From contig NZ_SMZK01000001.1 of NCBI RefSeq assembly GCF_005938085.1, positions 1,364,001-1,428,000 on the forward strand: a DNA stretch of 64,000 nucleotides, read 5' to 3'. The stretch comes from Haloterrigena sp. H1. Its GTDB lineage: Archaea > Halobacteriota > Halobacteria > Halobacteriales > Natrialbaceae. The position numbers and the translations under genes are program-made. The notes below the pieces were generated by a model. It worked only from the letters and a program-made list of their open reading frames with translations, was not told the origin of the DNA and ran no database searches. Positions 20,191 through 28,424 of the stretch are shown piece after piece (position 1 is the stretch's first letter; every line of letters begins with the position of its first letter).

Positions 20191-21420
20191 CTACTCCTTC
20201 GTCTCGACCACGCCGAACGCGACAGCGATCTGTCTCGCAAAGCCCGCCTCGATGAGATCCGTGACGAGGATAACGAGAAAGACGGTCCCCAACAAGAGAT
20301 CAGCGCCAGCGGGATCCGATGGCGGCGTGGTCGTCTGCAGGCGGAGCGCAAACAGGGTTGCGACCGAGGCCGGGATAATCCCGCGCGGGCCGACGAAGCT
20401 GAGAAACAGGCGCTCGCGGACCGGGAACTCCCTGCCAGTCGTCGAGAGAAAGACTACCAGCGGACGGAGCACCACTGCCACCACTACCACGACCCCGAGC
20501 CCCGCACTCCCAAGCGTACGAAGCTCAGCGAACTCGAGCAACGCCGCGAGCGTGATGAACACGAACGAGAGGACGAGCAGCGTCACGTCCTGGTTGAATC
20601 GTAGCATGCTCTCTCGGTGGGGCAACTCGAGGTTGCCGAGGGTAAAGCCCGCGGTGGCCGCAGCCGCGATGCCGGCCTCGGAAAACACCGAATCCGCGAT
20701 CGCGAACGCGATGACGGCTCCGGCTAACGCGAGCAACCGGGCCGTCTGTGGTTCGGCCTCTGCCGGCAGGTCGACTTGCGTGAGGAGATACCAGACGACG
20801 CCCGCGATCGCGAGACCCGTGACGATTCCCATCCCGAGACGCTCTATGAAGAGGAAGACGAACCCTCTCGGCGCGAGTTCCTGCGCCGTCATCGCTTTGA
20901 AAATGACGATCGCGAGGATCGCAGCGGTGACGTCGTTGACGATCCCCTCCGTCTCGAGGGTCGTCGCGACGGGTTCGCGGACGGAAACCACCGCGAGGAT
21001 CGGCGTGATCACCGTCGGCCCGGTCGCGACCAGTAATGCGCCGACGAGAAGCGCGATGTCCCAGCTCGCATCGAGCAAGAGCCAGACGGCAAGCGCGGTC
21101 CCGAGAAACGACAGCGCTGCACCGATCGTGACTAACCGCCTGGCCGCCCGCGGTGCGGTTCGGACGGTCTCGAACGTGAGCCGGAACGACCCCTCGAAGA
21201 CGATGATGGCGACGCTCACCCCGACGATCGTCGAGAGCGCGTCTCCGAAGGTATCGGTCGTCACGATCCCGAGTCCTTCGGGGCCGATCGCGATGCCCGC
21301 GACGATCAGAAACAACACGCTGGGAACGCGGTATTTCGCAGCGAGAAACTGGGCTGCAGTGCCGAACCCGACGATAGCCGCGACGAGTGCGATAAGCTCG
21401 AGGTCGACGTGGATCGACAC
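20191..21420 (-). CDS. Cation/proton antiporter (CPA1/NhaP-like)
   Basis: A 409-residue membrane transporter with about 12 hydrophobic segments. The CPA family core motifs are visible: LLVATGPTVITPI in helix 4 and ETEGIVNDVTAAI in helix 5, whose Asn-Asp pair binds the cation in NhaP-type exchangers. A later FLSFVGPRGIIPASVA segment matches the conserved GPRG of CPA1 proteins. There is no C-terminal RCK/TrkA domain. It most likely exports Na+ in exchange for H+, important for a salt-in organism; ion specificity is inferred. ATG 21420 begins just before the first helix. Confidence 0.9.
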   Translation of the reverse strand: MSIHVDLELIALVAAIVGFGTAAQFLAAKYRVPSVLFLIVAGIAIGPEGLGIVTTDTFGDALSTIVGVSVAIIVFEGSFRLTFETVRTAPRAARRLVTIGAALSFLGTALAVWLLLDASWDIALLVGALLVATGPTVITPILAVVSVREPVATTLETEGIVNDVTAAILAIVIFKAMTAQELAPRGFVFLFIERLGMGIVTGLAIAGVVWYLLTQVDLPAEAEPQTARLLALAGAVIAFAIADSVFSEAGIAAAATAGFTLGNLELPHRESMLRFNQDVTLLVLSFVFITLAALLEFAELRTLGSAGLGVVVVVAVVLRPLVVFLSTTGREFPVRERLFLSFVGPRGIIPASVATLFALRLQTTTPPSDPAGADLLLGTVFLVILVTDLIEAGFARQIAVAFGVVETKE

Positions 21421-21635
21421 CGACTCATCGACCTCCCGAACTGCGGCGTTCAGTGTGGCCTGTGGCGGTCGACCTGATGGCCCACTTACGATAATCTGAT
21501 AGCGCGGCCGACATGTTCCGAGCTATCACCGCGACCGACAAAATCCTCTTCCCTGACGGAACCACCTCCGGTGAGGGAACCAACCGCCTGTCGGCCATCA
21601 CACCCGCACTCGGATAGTGCGCTCACTGCGATCGG

Positions 21636-22223
21636 TCACCACGACGAGTGGTCGCGAACGCGCTCGAGCGCCTCCCGCTCGCGCGGACCGCCGGCGCGGT
21701 CGACGACTGACTCGAAGTACACCAGCCGGTCCCGAAGCTCGGCTTCGTCGTAGTCAGCGACGCCGAGTCGCGACGCGGCGACGGTCGCTTCGACGACGGC
21801 TCCGAATCCGCGATCGATCGTCGGGACAGTCTCACGTTCGATGCCCGACTCGAGTGGCCGAAGCACCCATACCTCCCAGTCGGTGCCACCCTCGCTGCCG
21901 GCGTCGACCTGTTCGACGACCACGCGGGCCCAGGCACACGCCGACTCGAGGATCGGCTCTTCGAACTCGACGATCGAGAGCGCGGCGTCGGCGAAGACGA
22001 CCGGATCGTCGACGAACTGGACGTAGCCCTCGCCCTGCCGGTGGAAATTGCGGCGCGTGCGGGTGTTGCCCCACGTCCGCGCGGTAACGGGATCCCCGGC
22101 GTGGAGGCCGAGCGGGGCAGCGTTCCACAGCCCGTTCGGTCCCAGTGTGGTCACGACCGATTCGGTCACGCCCGAGAGGGTCACGGGCCACGCCGCCGCC
22201 GTCGGCTTTCCCTCGTCGCTCAT
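21636..22223 (-). CDS. DUF447 family protein (flavin-split-barrel type)
   Basis: A 195-residue protein of the DUF447 family, conserved in methanogens, haloarchaea and H4MPT-using bacteria. It shows the N-terminal VTLSGVTESVVTTLGPNGLWNAAPLGL, characteristic of the fold, followed by the TWGNTRTRRNF strand that resembles flavin-split-barrel proteins. The ATG at 22223 overlaps the stop of the upstream CitG-like gene (ATGA), so the two are translationally coupled. In methanogens and methylotrophs these two families occur with tetrahydromethanopterin genes; haloarchaea lack that cofactor, so the role here is open. Confidence 0.85.
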   Translation of the reverse strand: MSDEGKPTAAAWPVTLSGVTESVVTTLGPNGLWNAAPLGLHAGDPVTARTWGNTRTRRNFHRQGEGYVQFVDDPVVFADAALSIVEFEEPILESACAWARVVVEQVDAGSEGGTDWEVWVLRPLESGIERETVPTIDRGFGAVVEATVAASRLGVADYDEAELRDRLVYFESVVDRAGGPREREALERVRDHSSW

Positions 22224-23071
22224 ACAGTAATCGCCTCGTGCTCGAGGGCGATGAACAGCCCGGCCGCGGTGATATCGGCCGTCGTCCCCGGATTGATTCC
22301 GCGCTCGACGAGGTCGTCAGCGAAGGCTTCCACAGTAGCGGGGTCCGTCTCGAGGGCGTCGTCCGCGACCAGTTCCCCCGCCCGGTCGGTCACTTCCCGT
22401 GCGGTCGCATCGTCGTGTCGTGTCGCGACGAGCGTATCGGGCCGTTCGGCGAGCAGGGAGAGAAAGACCGTCGCGGTTCGGTCGGTCACCGGGCCGTCGG
22501 CCTCGGCGAGTCGCCGGGCCGCCGCAAAGGAGCGGTCGAATCCCTGAACCCACTCGCGGGCGACATCGTCGCCCGGCACGCTTCGCTCCATGATGTCGAA
22601 GAGGGTCAGCCCGTGTTCCTCGACGGCCGACACTGCGTCCGAGCCGCGGCGGACGTCGAGGTCGTCCATGTCCGCAGGTGGGTCGGCGACACCCACGTCG
22701 ACGTGGTCGAACGCGCGGTAGAATGCCGCCGCGTCGCCGACCGTTGTTTCGCGGACGACGGCTTCGGCGACGGGCTGGGAAAGGTCCTCACGGGCGGCCC
22801 GGACGAGCGGCACGAGCAACAGGAGCGCGCCGAACTGCGTGTTGTCGCCCTCCTGTGTGGCCATCCCCGCGACGGCCCGTTCGAAGGCCGGCCCGACCGC
22901 GGCCCCATCGGCCGCCAGTGCGAGCCCCTCGCGGGCACCAACCGCACCGGCGAGGAAGTGTTCGAATCGAAGATCCGCGAGGTCGCGATGGCGGTCGACG
23001 TTGCCCGGTTTAGGGGTGCCCGCCACCTCGAGAAGCAGCGCCAGTTCCGCGTTCGCCGCTGACGATCGCAT
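22220..23071 (-). CDS. CitG-like triphosphoribosyl-dephospho-CoA synthase family protein
   Basis: A 283-residue mostly helical protein of the CitG/MdcB family. In bacteria CitG makes the 2'-(5''-triphosphoribosyl)-dephospho-CoA precursor of the citrate lyase prosthetic group. Family blocks: EVAGTPKPGNVDRHRD near residue 16 (PGLV/PGNV motif), TQEGDNTQFGALLLLVPL, and the C-terminal GINPGTTADITAAGLFIAL (NPGTSADL motif). No citrate lyase genes are nearby, so the classical role is unlikely; archaeal members accompany DUF447 genes. Start ATG 23071 (MRSSAANAEL); the open frame further upstream is not family-like. Confidence 0.87.
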   Translation of the reverse strand: MRSSAANAELALLLEVAGTPKPGNVDRHRDLADLRFEHFLAGAVGAREGLALAADGAAVGPAFERAVAGMATQEGDNTQFGALLLLVPLVRAAREDLSQPVAEAVVRETTVGDAAAFYRAFDHVDVGVADPPADMDDLDVRRGSDAVSAVEEHGLTLFDIMERSVPGDDVAREWVQGFDRSFAAARRLAEADGPVTDRTATVFLSLLAERPDTLVATRHDDATAREVTDRAGELVADDALETDPATVEAFADDLVERGINPGTTADITAAGLFIALEHEAITV

Positions 23072-23098
23072 ACGTCCCGTTGTGTGCTGTGGTGGCTT

Positions 23099-23111
23099 AT
23101 ACTGTCGGACA
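23099..23111 (+). repeat. Partial dispersed repeat end (ATACTGTCGGACA)
   Basis: ATACTGTCGGACA, identical to the terminal motif of copy C of the dispersed repeat, but with no partner end within 120 bases. It lies between divergent genes. Confidence 0.4.
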
Positions 23112-23208
23112 CTGGACCGTACGGCCTCGATCGCGTTGCGACGCCTCTCGCCGCCCCAACAGCGACTCGCGCCCCCGAAGTTAAGTTTCGAAACGAAGAG
23201 GTCCGGGT

Positions 23209-23553
23209 ATGGGATACGATATCGCATCCAAGACCGATCCCGAGTCAGTCATCGACGACGAGTGGGGCGGCATGTGGTTTCTCAAAGCGCCCCTCGAGAC
23301 GGACGAACTCGGTATCTCCGTCCTCGAACTCGAGCCCGACGGCAAGGGAATGGAACACGACGAGACCGAGTCCGGGCAGGAGGAGGTGTACTATGTCATC
23401 AGTGGCACGGTCGACGTCGAGTTGCCGGATGCCGACGAGACGGTGACGCTCGAGCCCGACGAGGCGATTCGACTCGATTCCGGCGAAACGCGACAGATCC
23501 ACAACCGCGGCGACGAGCGCGCAAAGCTCGTGTTGGTGGGCGCACCGCTGTAG
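23209..23553 (+). CDS. Cupin-domain protein
   Basis: A 114-residue single cupin barrel. Cupin motif 1 is seen as the acidic GKGMEHDETESGQEEVYYVISG segment, with one His and three Glu as possible metal ligands; motif 2 is near IRLDSGETRQIHNRGDERA with a His. The fold binds small molecules or metals; the function cannot be deduced. The gene stands alone between divergent citG-like and convergent PUA-like genes. Confidence 0.87.
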   Translation: MGYDIASKTDPESVIDDEWGGMWFLKAPLETDELGISVLELEPDGKGMEHDETESGQEEVYYVISGTVDVELPDADETVTLEPDEAIRLDSGETRQIHNRGDERAKLVLVGAPL

Positions 23554-23575
23554 TCCGATCGCGTCGATAGGGCTA

Positions 23576-24094
23576 TTAGGACTCGAGGTCGCGCTGTCGG
23601 CCCTTCGGCACCATCGAACGGAGTTCGCCGTGGACGTAGAGGCCGATGCCGATCGGCTCCAGCTCGCCGGCGACCTCGTGGGCGGCGATGAGATACCCCC
23701 AGTCGCCGTCCCACTCGAGTTCCTGATCCTCGCCGGTTGCGAACCGTTGGGCCTGCTCGCGGTCGAGTTCGATCACGCAGTCGCTCGCTTCCCGGCCGAA
23801 GCGCTGGACGAAGTCCGTCGTGGGCTTCCAGTGTTCCTGTCGGGTCCGCAGGCAGGTCATGCCGATCGCTTCGATCTCGATCGGCGTCGGCGCGTCGCCG
23901 GCGTAGATCCAGATCTTCCCCGCGCCTTTCTCCCAGAAGGTGTAGTCGTCGAACGTCGCCGGTGGAATCCCGAAGCGATCCGCGAAGTAGTCGACGACCG
24001 CCGCGCGCGTCGCGCGCCCCTCGACGGTCCGCTCGGCTGCGGTTGCGGGCAGGCGATCGAACCGCTGCCCGTCGTTCGCGTGCTCGTCGCTCAT
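23576..24094 (-). CDS. PUA-like RNA-binding protein (partner of RsmB-type methyltransferase)
   Basis: A 172-residue protein resembling the C-terminal PUA-like domain of NOL1/NOP2/Sun rRNA methyltransferases: PIEIEAIGMTCLRT, the segment WKPTTDFVQRFG, the strand CVIELDREQAQRFATGED, and GLYVHGELRSMVPKGRQRDL. Its ATG overlaps the last base of the methyltransferase stop (TAATG), indicating coupled translation. I infer that the two polypeptides act together on rRNA or tRNA, reproducing the fused arrangement of bacterial RsmB/RsmF. I recall it as a haloarchaeal conserved DUF family. Confidence 0.78.
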   Translation of the reverse strand: MSDEHANDGQRFDRLPATAAERTVEGRATRAAVVDYFADRFGIPPATFDDYTFWEKGAGKIWIYAGDAPTPIEIEAIGMTCLRTRQEHWKPTTDFVQRFGREASDCVIELDREQAQRFATGEDQELEWDGDWGYLIAAHEVAGELEPIGIGLYVHGELRSMVPKGRQRDLES

Positions 24095-25002
24095 TACGCG
24101 GTCACCTCCAACTTCGCGACGAAGAAGCCGCCGGTGTCGTTCTGGTGGGGATAGATCCGAGCCGCCTTCTCGAGACTCGAGTCGTAGGTCGTGCCATCCC
24201 ACTCGGTCAGTCCGGGCGAGTGCTCGAGGCCGAGCTCGAAGTCGACGACGCGACAGGATTCGGTCTCGAGAGCGTGCTGGACGACGGCCTCGTTTTCCTC
24301 GGGGGCAAAGGTACACGTCGAGTAGACGACCGTTCCACCCTCGCGGGTGGCCTGGATCGCCCGGCGGATGATCCCCTTCTGGATGCCTGCGACCGAAGAG
24401 ATGTGGCCTTCCGACCAGTTGTCGAGCGCGTCGGGGTTCTTTCGAATCGTTCCTTCACAGGAACAGGGGGCGTCGACCAGCGTCCGGTCGAAGGCATCGA
24501 AGTCGAACCGCTCGAGCGAGTAGTTGCGCGCGTCCGCGTTGGTTACCGCGAGGCTGGTCGCGCCGAGACGTTCGGCGTTGAATCGCAGCGCCGAGATGCG
24601 TCCGAGATTGTTGTCGTTGGCGACGACCGTTCCGCGGTCGTCCATCAGTGCCGCCAGTTGGGTCGCTTTCCCACCCGGTGCGGCACAGCTGTCCCAGACC
24701 CGTTCACCGGGCTGGGGATCGAGGACGACCGCCGGTACCGCCGAAACCTCTTCCTGGCCGTGTGTAAAGCCGTGAAACGAGGTCCACGTCGATCCCGGCG
24801 ACTCGGTCTCGAGGTCCAAGACGCGAGGGTTCCAGTCGGCCTGGTCGTAGCCGACGCCCTCTCGGTCTAAGGCCGCGAGCGTTCGCTCGACCGAGGCCTT
24901 GATCGTATTCACGCGGACGGCGTTGCCAAGCGGCCGCTCGCAGGCTGCGAGAAAGGCGTCGAAATCATCGATAATCGATCGATACCGCTCGAGTGGCTCC
25001 AT
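24094..25002 (-). CDS. RsmB/NOP2/Sun-type RNA cytosine-5 methyltransferase
   Basis: SAM-dependent m5C methyltransferase. The 302-residue protein has the N-terminal RVNTIKAS motif, SAM-binding motif I region VWDSCAAPGGKATQLAALM, motif IV DAPCSCEGTIRKNP, whose Cys attacks or releases the base, and motif VI VVYSTCTFAPEENE with the second catalytic Cys. The substrate may be tRNA or rRNA. I start at ATG 25002 (MEPLERYRSI). The downstream gene overlaps by one base and encodes a separate PUA-like domain normally fused to this enzyme. Confidence 0.92.
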   Translation of the reverse strand: MEPLERYRSIIDDFDAFLAACERPLGNAVRVNTIKASVERTLAALDREGVGYDQADWNPRVLDLETESPGSTWTSFHGFTHGQEEVSAVPAVVLDPQPGERVWDSCAAPGGKATQLAALMDDRGTVVANDNNLGRISALRFNAERLGATSLAVTNADARNYSLERFDFDAFDRTLVDAPCSCEGTIRKNPDALDNWSEGHISSVAGIQKGIIRRAIQATREGGTVVYSTCTFAPEENEAVVQHALETESCRVVDFELGLEHSPGLTEWDGTTYDSSLEKAARIYPHQNDTGGFFVAKLEVTA

Positions 25003-25171
25003 CGGCCGCGAGTTCGAGTGCCCGGCGTTTGTGGGTTTCGAAGCGGGCGGCAACAGTCGCATCGACGACGCTTCCGTTCCACTCGAGTGCGAGTGCCAGT
25101 GCCAGTCTGGAACCGACGGCGCTGGTCGCCCGCTCTCTCCCGGTGCGGGGCGGAGCGACGGCAGCCGCCAT
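24965..25171 (-). CDS. Possible small protein overlapping the methyltransferase start
   Basis: A 68-residue open frame, beginning MAAAVAPPRTG and ending ATRAVSIDYR, overlapping the start of the RsmB-type gene by 38 bases. The second half (LEWNGSVVDATVAARFETHKR) looks protein-like and codon use is partly GC-rich at third positions, but the ATG lies almost on the TATA-like element at 25173-25182. A later start, or no gene at all, is possible. No family recognised. Confidence 0.3.
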   Translation of the reverse strand: MAAAVAPPRTGRERATSAVGSRLALALALEWNGSVVDATVAARFETHKRRALELAADGATRAVSIDYR

Positions 25172-25174
25172 CGA

Positions 25175-25182
25175 TTTTATAC
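25175..25182 (+). promoter_or_regulatory. TATA box of the PAC2 gene
   Basis: TTTTATAC, 24-31 bases before the ATG at 25206, indicating a leaderless transcript. Confidence 0.65.
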
Positions 25183-25205
25183 GGCTGACACCCCTCGATT
25201 TACGC

Positions 25206-25952
25206 ATGACTGGTATTCGCATTCATGGGCCGGAACCGGACCTCGAGAACCCGACGCTTGTCGAGGGGTTTCCGGGCGTCGGTCTCGTCGGCAAGATCGC
25301 GACCGACCACCTCGTCGAGCAACTCGAGATGCGCTACTACGCGAGCGTCCATTGCGAGGGGCTGCCCCGGATCGGGGTCTACCGGGGCGGCGACCGGACG
25401 GTACGCCCGCCAGTACGGCTCTACGTCAGCGAGGAACAGGATCTGATCGCCCTTCAGAGCGACGCACCGATCACCTCCAAGGCCGTCGAAACCGTTGCTG
25501 CCTGTTTGACCAACTGGATCGTCAATCAGGCTGCGACGCCGATCTATCTCAGCGGCCTCCCCGCTGACCGTGACGAGGGGAGCCGACCCGACCTCTACGG
25601 GGTTACGACCGGCGACGGCGACGAGCGACTCGAGGCCGCCGAGATCCCGATCCCGCCCGAGGACGGCGTCATCACCGGGCCGACGGGGGCGCTCATCAAC
25701 CGTGCCGCACAGGAGAGCCACGACAGTATCGGCCTCGTCGTCGAGTGTGATCCGCAGTTCCCCGACCCCGAAGCCGCGAGCGTGCTGCTCGAGGACGGTG
25801 TCAGCCCGATCGCCGACATCGATGTCAACGTGCAGGATCTCGTCGACAGAGCCGAGGAGATCCGGGCGAAACGGGAGCGGCTGGCACAGCAGATGCAGGC
25901 GATCGGGCGAGAGGAGAGCTCTCAGGCCCAGCCGTTACGGATGTACCAGTAA
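25206..25952 (+). CDS. PAC2-family proteasome assembly chaperone homologue
   Basis: A 248-residue PAC2-domain protein; archaeal members (PbaA/PbaB relatives) are related to eukaryotic proteasome assembly chaperones. The N-terminal motif LVEGFPGVGLVGKIATDHLVEQL is diagnostic. Further blocks are IYLSGLPADR, GVITGPTGALIN and a C-terminal coiled region VQDLVDRAEEIRAKRERLAQQMQAI. Start ATG 25206. Monocistronic. Assembly activity of this particular protein is inferred from the family. Confidence 0.9.
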   Translation: MTGIRIHGPEPDLENPTLVEGFPGVGLVGKIATDHLVEQLEMRYYASVHCEGLPRIGVYRGGDRTVRPPVRLYVSEEQDLIALQSDAPITSKAVETVAACLTNWIVNQAATPIYLSGLPADRDEGSRPDLYGVTTGDGDERLEAAEIPIPPEDGVITGPTGALINRAAQESHDSIGLVVECDPQFPDPEAASVLLEDGVSPIADIDVNVQDLVDRAEEIRAKRERLAQQMQAIGREESSQAQPLRMYQ

Positions 25953-26228
25953 TCGCTGCTGGTCGCTCGCCGCTCACTGCTCGGTCGGGCCGCGCTAGAC
26001 CTCGAGAGTCGCTTCTCTGCTGTTCGCCAGCGAGCGTATCGCGGTGCGAACGCTGGACGAGCAACGAGTCGACCGACCCGCACGGCGACCACGATAACGC
26101 CTATCGACAGCGATCGAGCTGGCTGTGCGTATCGCTTTTGAGGAACATGGTCACCGCTTTCGCTGTCGCAAGGCGAACCGCTGGCCGGTACCAAAACCTC
26201 TTTTCGCGTTCTGCCCGTTCGGTCGGAC

Positions 26229-27071
26229 ATGGTGACTTCCGACGCTGATACGATTCCGCCAGAGACGTGTCCAATCGCTGATGGCATGCCGATGCTCGGT
26301 CTCGGCACCTGGCAAAACGAGGACCCCGAGCAGTGTGCCGAAAGCGTTCAGACGGCCCTCGAGATGGGCTATCGACATATCGACACCGCCCAGATTTACG
26401 GCAACGAGGACGCCGTCGGTGACGGAATCGCGGCTGCGGATGTCGACCGCGAGGAGATCTTCCTCGCGACCAAGGTCTGGATCGACAACCTCGAACGCGA
26501 CGACGTCATCGAGACGACCCGCGAGAGTCTCGACCGACTGGGCGTCGACTCCGTCGATCTGCTGTACGTCCACTGGCCGTCCCGGACGTACGACGCCGAA
26601 GAGACCCTCGGGGCCTTTTCCGAGCTCGTCGACGAGGGCCTGACCGAGCGCATCGGCGTCAGTAACTTCCAGCCCGAACAGCTCGAGGAAGCCGTCGACG
26701 TCTGTGACGAGCCGATCTTCGCGAATCAGGTCGAACTCCACCCGCTGCTGCCACAGGCTGAACTTCGAGAGGCTTGCGAGGCCCACGACGTCGAGGTCGT
26801 CGGCTACTCGCCGCTCGCCCGTGGACAGGTCCTCGACCAGCCCGTGATTCAGGAGATCGCCGACAAACACGACGCAAGCGCGGCCCAGGTCAGCCTCGCC
26901 TGGGCACGCGAGAAGGGCGTGACGGCGATTCCGAAAGCGACCAGCACAGATCACATTACGGACAACTGGGGATCGCTGGCGGTGGACCTCGACGATGAAG
27001 ACGTCGACGCCATCGACGCTATCGACGAGACGAATCGCGAGGTCGACCCCGACTTTGCCCCCTGGAACTGA
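26229..27071 (+). CDS. Aldo/keto reductase
   Basis: NADPH-dependent TIM-barrel oxidoreductase of the AKR superfamily. The 280-residue protein has the entry motif GMPMLGLGTWQNED and all four catalytic residues: Asp and Tyr in YRHIDTAQIYGNE, Lys in LATKVWID, His in DLLYVHWPSRTYD. The C-terminal cofactor block VTAIPKATSTDHITDN carries the usual Lys and Arg-like contacts. Relatives reduce 2,5-diketogluconate or methylglyoxal; the substrate here is open. Start ATG 26229. Single gene. Confidence 0.93.
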   Translation: MVTSDADTIPPETCPIADGMPMLGLGTWQNEDPEQCAESVQTALEMGYRHIDTAQIYGNEDAVGDGIAAADVDREEIFLATKVWIDNLERDDVIETTRESLDRLGVDSVDLLYVHWPSRTYDAEETLGAFSELVDEGLTERIGVSNFQPEQLEEAVDVCDEPIFANQVELHPLLPQAELREACEAHDVEVVGYSPLARGQVLDQPVIQEIADKHDASAAQVSLAWAREKGVTAIPKATSTDHITDNWGSLAVDLDDEDVDAIDAIDETNREVDPDFAPWN

Positions 27072-27213
27072 TCGGCACGGAGACGGCTAACCCGCCGAAA
27101 TCGCCTCCTTGTTCTGCTCTAGTATCATATTTTCGAGTGTAGCAGAAAAACTATATATCGGCTCTGAAGAAAAAGCAGGAAAGTTTACGGTACGTCAGCT
27201 TTTTGGCTCGCGT

Positions 27214-27972
27214 ATGTCTACCCGCTCACAACGCAGTGGCGGTGGTGGGCTTGTCGGTGCGGTCAGGACCGACATTCGGCGGTTACACGGGGCCTGGATG
27301 GAACTCGTCTTCCGCAGGCAACGTGGCCGCGGCCACTCCGTCATGGGCAAGTGGAAGCCCGAGAGCCTGCCACAGAAGGTCGCCTATCACACCTGGAGCG
27401 CCCTGGGGATCCTCGGCCTGCTCGTCCTCTATCCGTTGACTGTCCTCGGCCTCGCGACCCGCTTTTACGCGGCGAAACTCGACTCGACGCGAACGCGGAT
27501 CGGCATCGTCGGCGTCACGGCCGTCGCACTCGTCGGTTGGGGGACGCTGTCGGTGATCGCATACGTGCTGAATCGGGTCCCCTTTGACGCCTTCCTCGCG
27601 ATTGCGGCCGCCAGCGCCGTCGCAATCGTCTCGACGACGCTCGCAGCCGTCACCTCGAAGTTCGGCGGCCGGCCGCTCTCGGTCCTGCTCGCCTATCCGT
27701 TCGCGATGACGGCGCTGTTCTTGCCGCCGGTCGTCGCGGCGCTCGTGACGCCGTCGCTACACCCGTACGTCCTCGATCCCAGCTACGAGTTCGCTGCCTG
27801 GGCGCTCGATAACGTACTGGTCGTTGGCGGCATCAACGACTATCTGCGGAGCAACTTCAGCCTCGAGGGGGCGGCGTACGCGGCGATGTGGCTCGGTCTC
27901 TCGTTCCCGCTGGGCTGGCTCCTCGGGGGTGCCGTGACGTTGGCGGACTTGGTTCGTCCCTCGGAGGAGTAA
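27214..27972 (+). CDS. Conserved membrane protein, unknown function
   Basis: A 252-residue protein with a basic, Gly-rich cytosolic N-terminus of about 60 residues and five or six hydrophobic segments. The motif HTWSALGILGLLVLYPLTVLGLATRFY and the loop ALDNVLVVGGINDYLRSNFS stand out, but I know no function. I chose ATG 27214 (MSTRSQRSGG), since the residues before it in frame are of unusual composition. A TATA-like AACTATATATCGG lies near 27149-27161, so the leader would be about 30 bases. Confidence 0.68.
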   Translation: MSTRSQRSGGGGLVGAVRTDIRRLHGAWMELVFRRQRGRGHSVMGKWKPESLPQKVAYHTWSALGILGLLVLYPLTVLGLATRFYAAKLDSTRTRIGIVGVTAVALVGWGTLSVIAYVLNRVPFDAFLAIAAASAVAIVSTTLAAVTSKFGGRPLSVLLAYPFAMTALFLPPVVAALVTPSLHPYVLDPSYEFAAWALDNVLVVGGINDYLRSNFSLEGAAYAAMWLGLSFPLGWLLGGAVTLADLVRPSEE

Positions 27973-28090
27973 CTGCGGTTCGTTCTCACGGTTTCGATCG
28001 TACCGGACAAAATGAGTGCCTCTTGGCCGACAGCATGAACGGACTGCCGATTCCCGATACCATTAGGTGGCCGATTCCTAACCCCCGCAT

Positions 28091-28285
28091 ATGAAGTTCG
28101 ATCTTCCCAAGACGGCGGCCGTGTTCATCGTGATAATCGCGCTCGGCGTCGGTGGGCTGGCTGCCGCCCCAATGATGGGCACGAGCACCGTTTTGATGAT
28201 GGTCGCGCCGTCGATGATCGCCTTCGGCCTGATCATGCTCGCACTCGGCGTCAAACACGGCGAGTACCGCGCAGCAGGTCGCTAA
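28091..28285 (+). CDS. Small two-helix membrane protein, unknown function
   Basis: A 64-residue protein with two membrane helices (8-26 and 32-53) and a basic C-terminus GVKHGEYRAAGR. Such tiny membrane proteins are frequent in haloarchaea. No motif gives a function. The ATG at 28091 is preceded by a CATTAGGTGG/CCTAACC region without a clear ribosome-binding site. Confidence 0.65.
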   Translation: MKFDLPKTAAVFIVIIALGVGGLAAAPMMGTSTVLMMVAPSMIAFGLIMLALGVKHGEYRAAGR

Positions 28286-28424
28286 CGGCCGAGACGTAGC
28301 GCTTGCTTTGTATCGATATCGGACCACCATCTGTTCTCTCCAAGCCGTCGCTCGCGACACTCTCGAGCGGTGAAAACGCAAAATCAGCAGGTAGCGAGTG
28401 ATACGATCCTCGACCGCGACCGGC

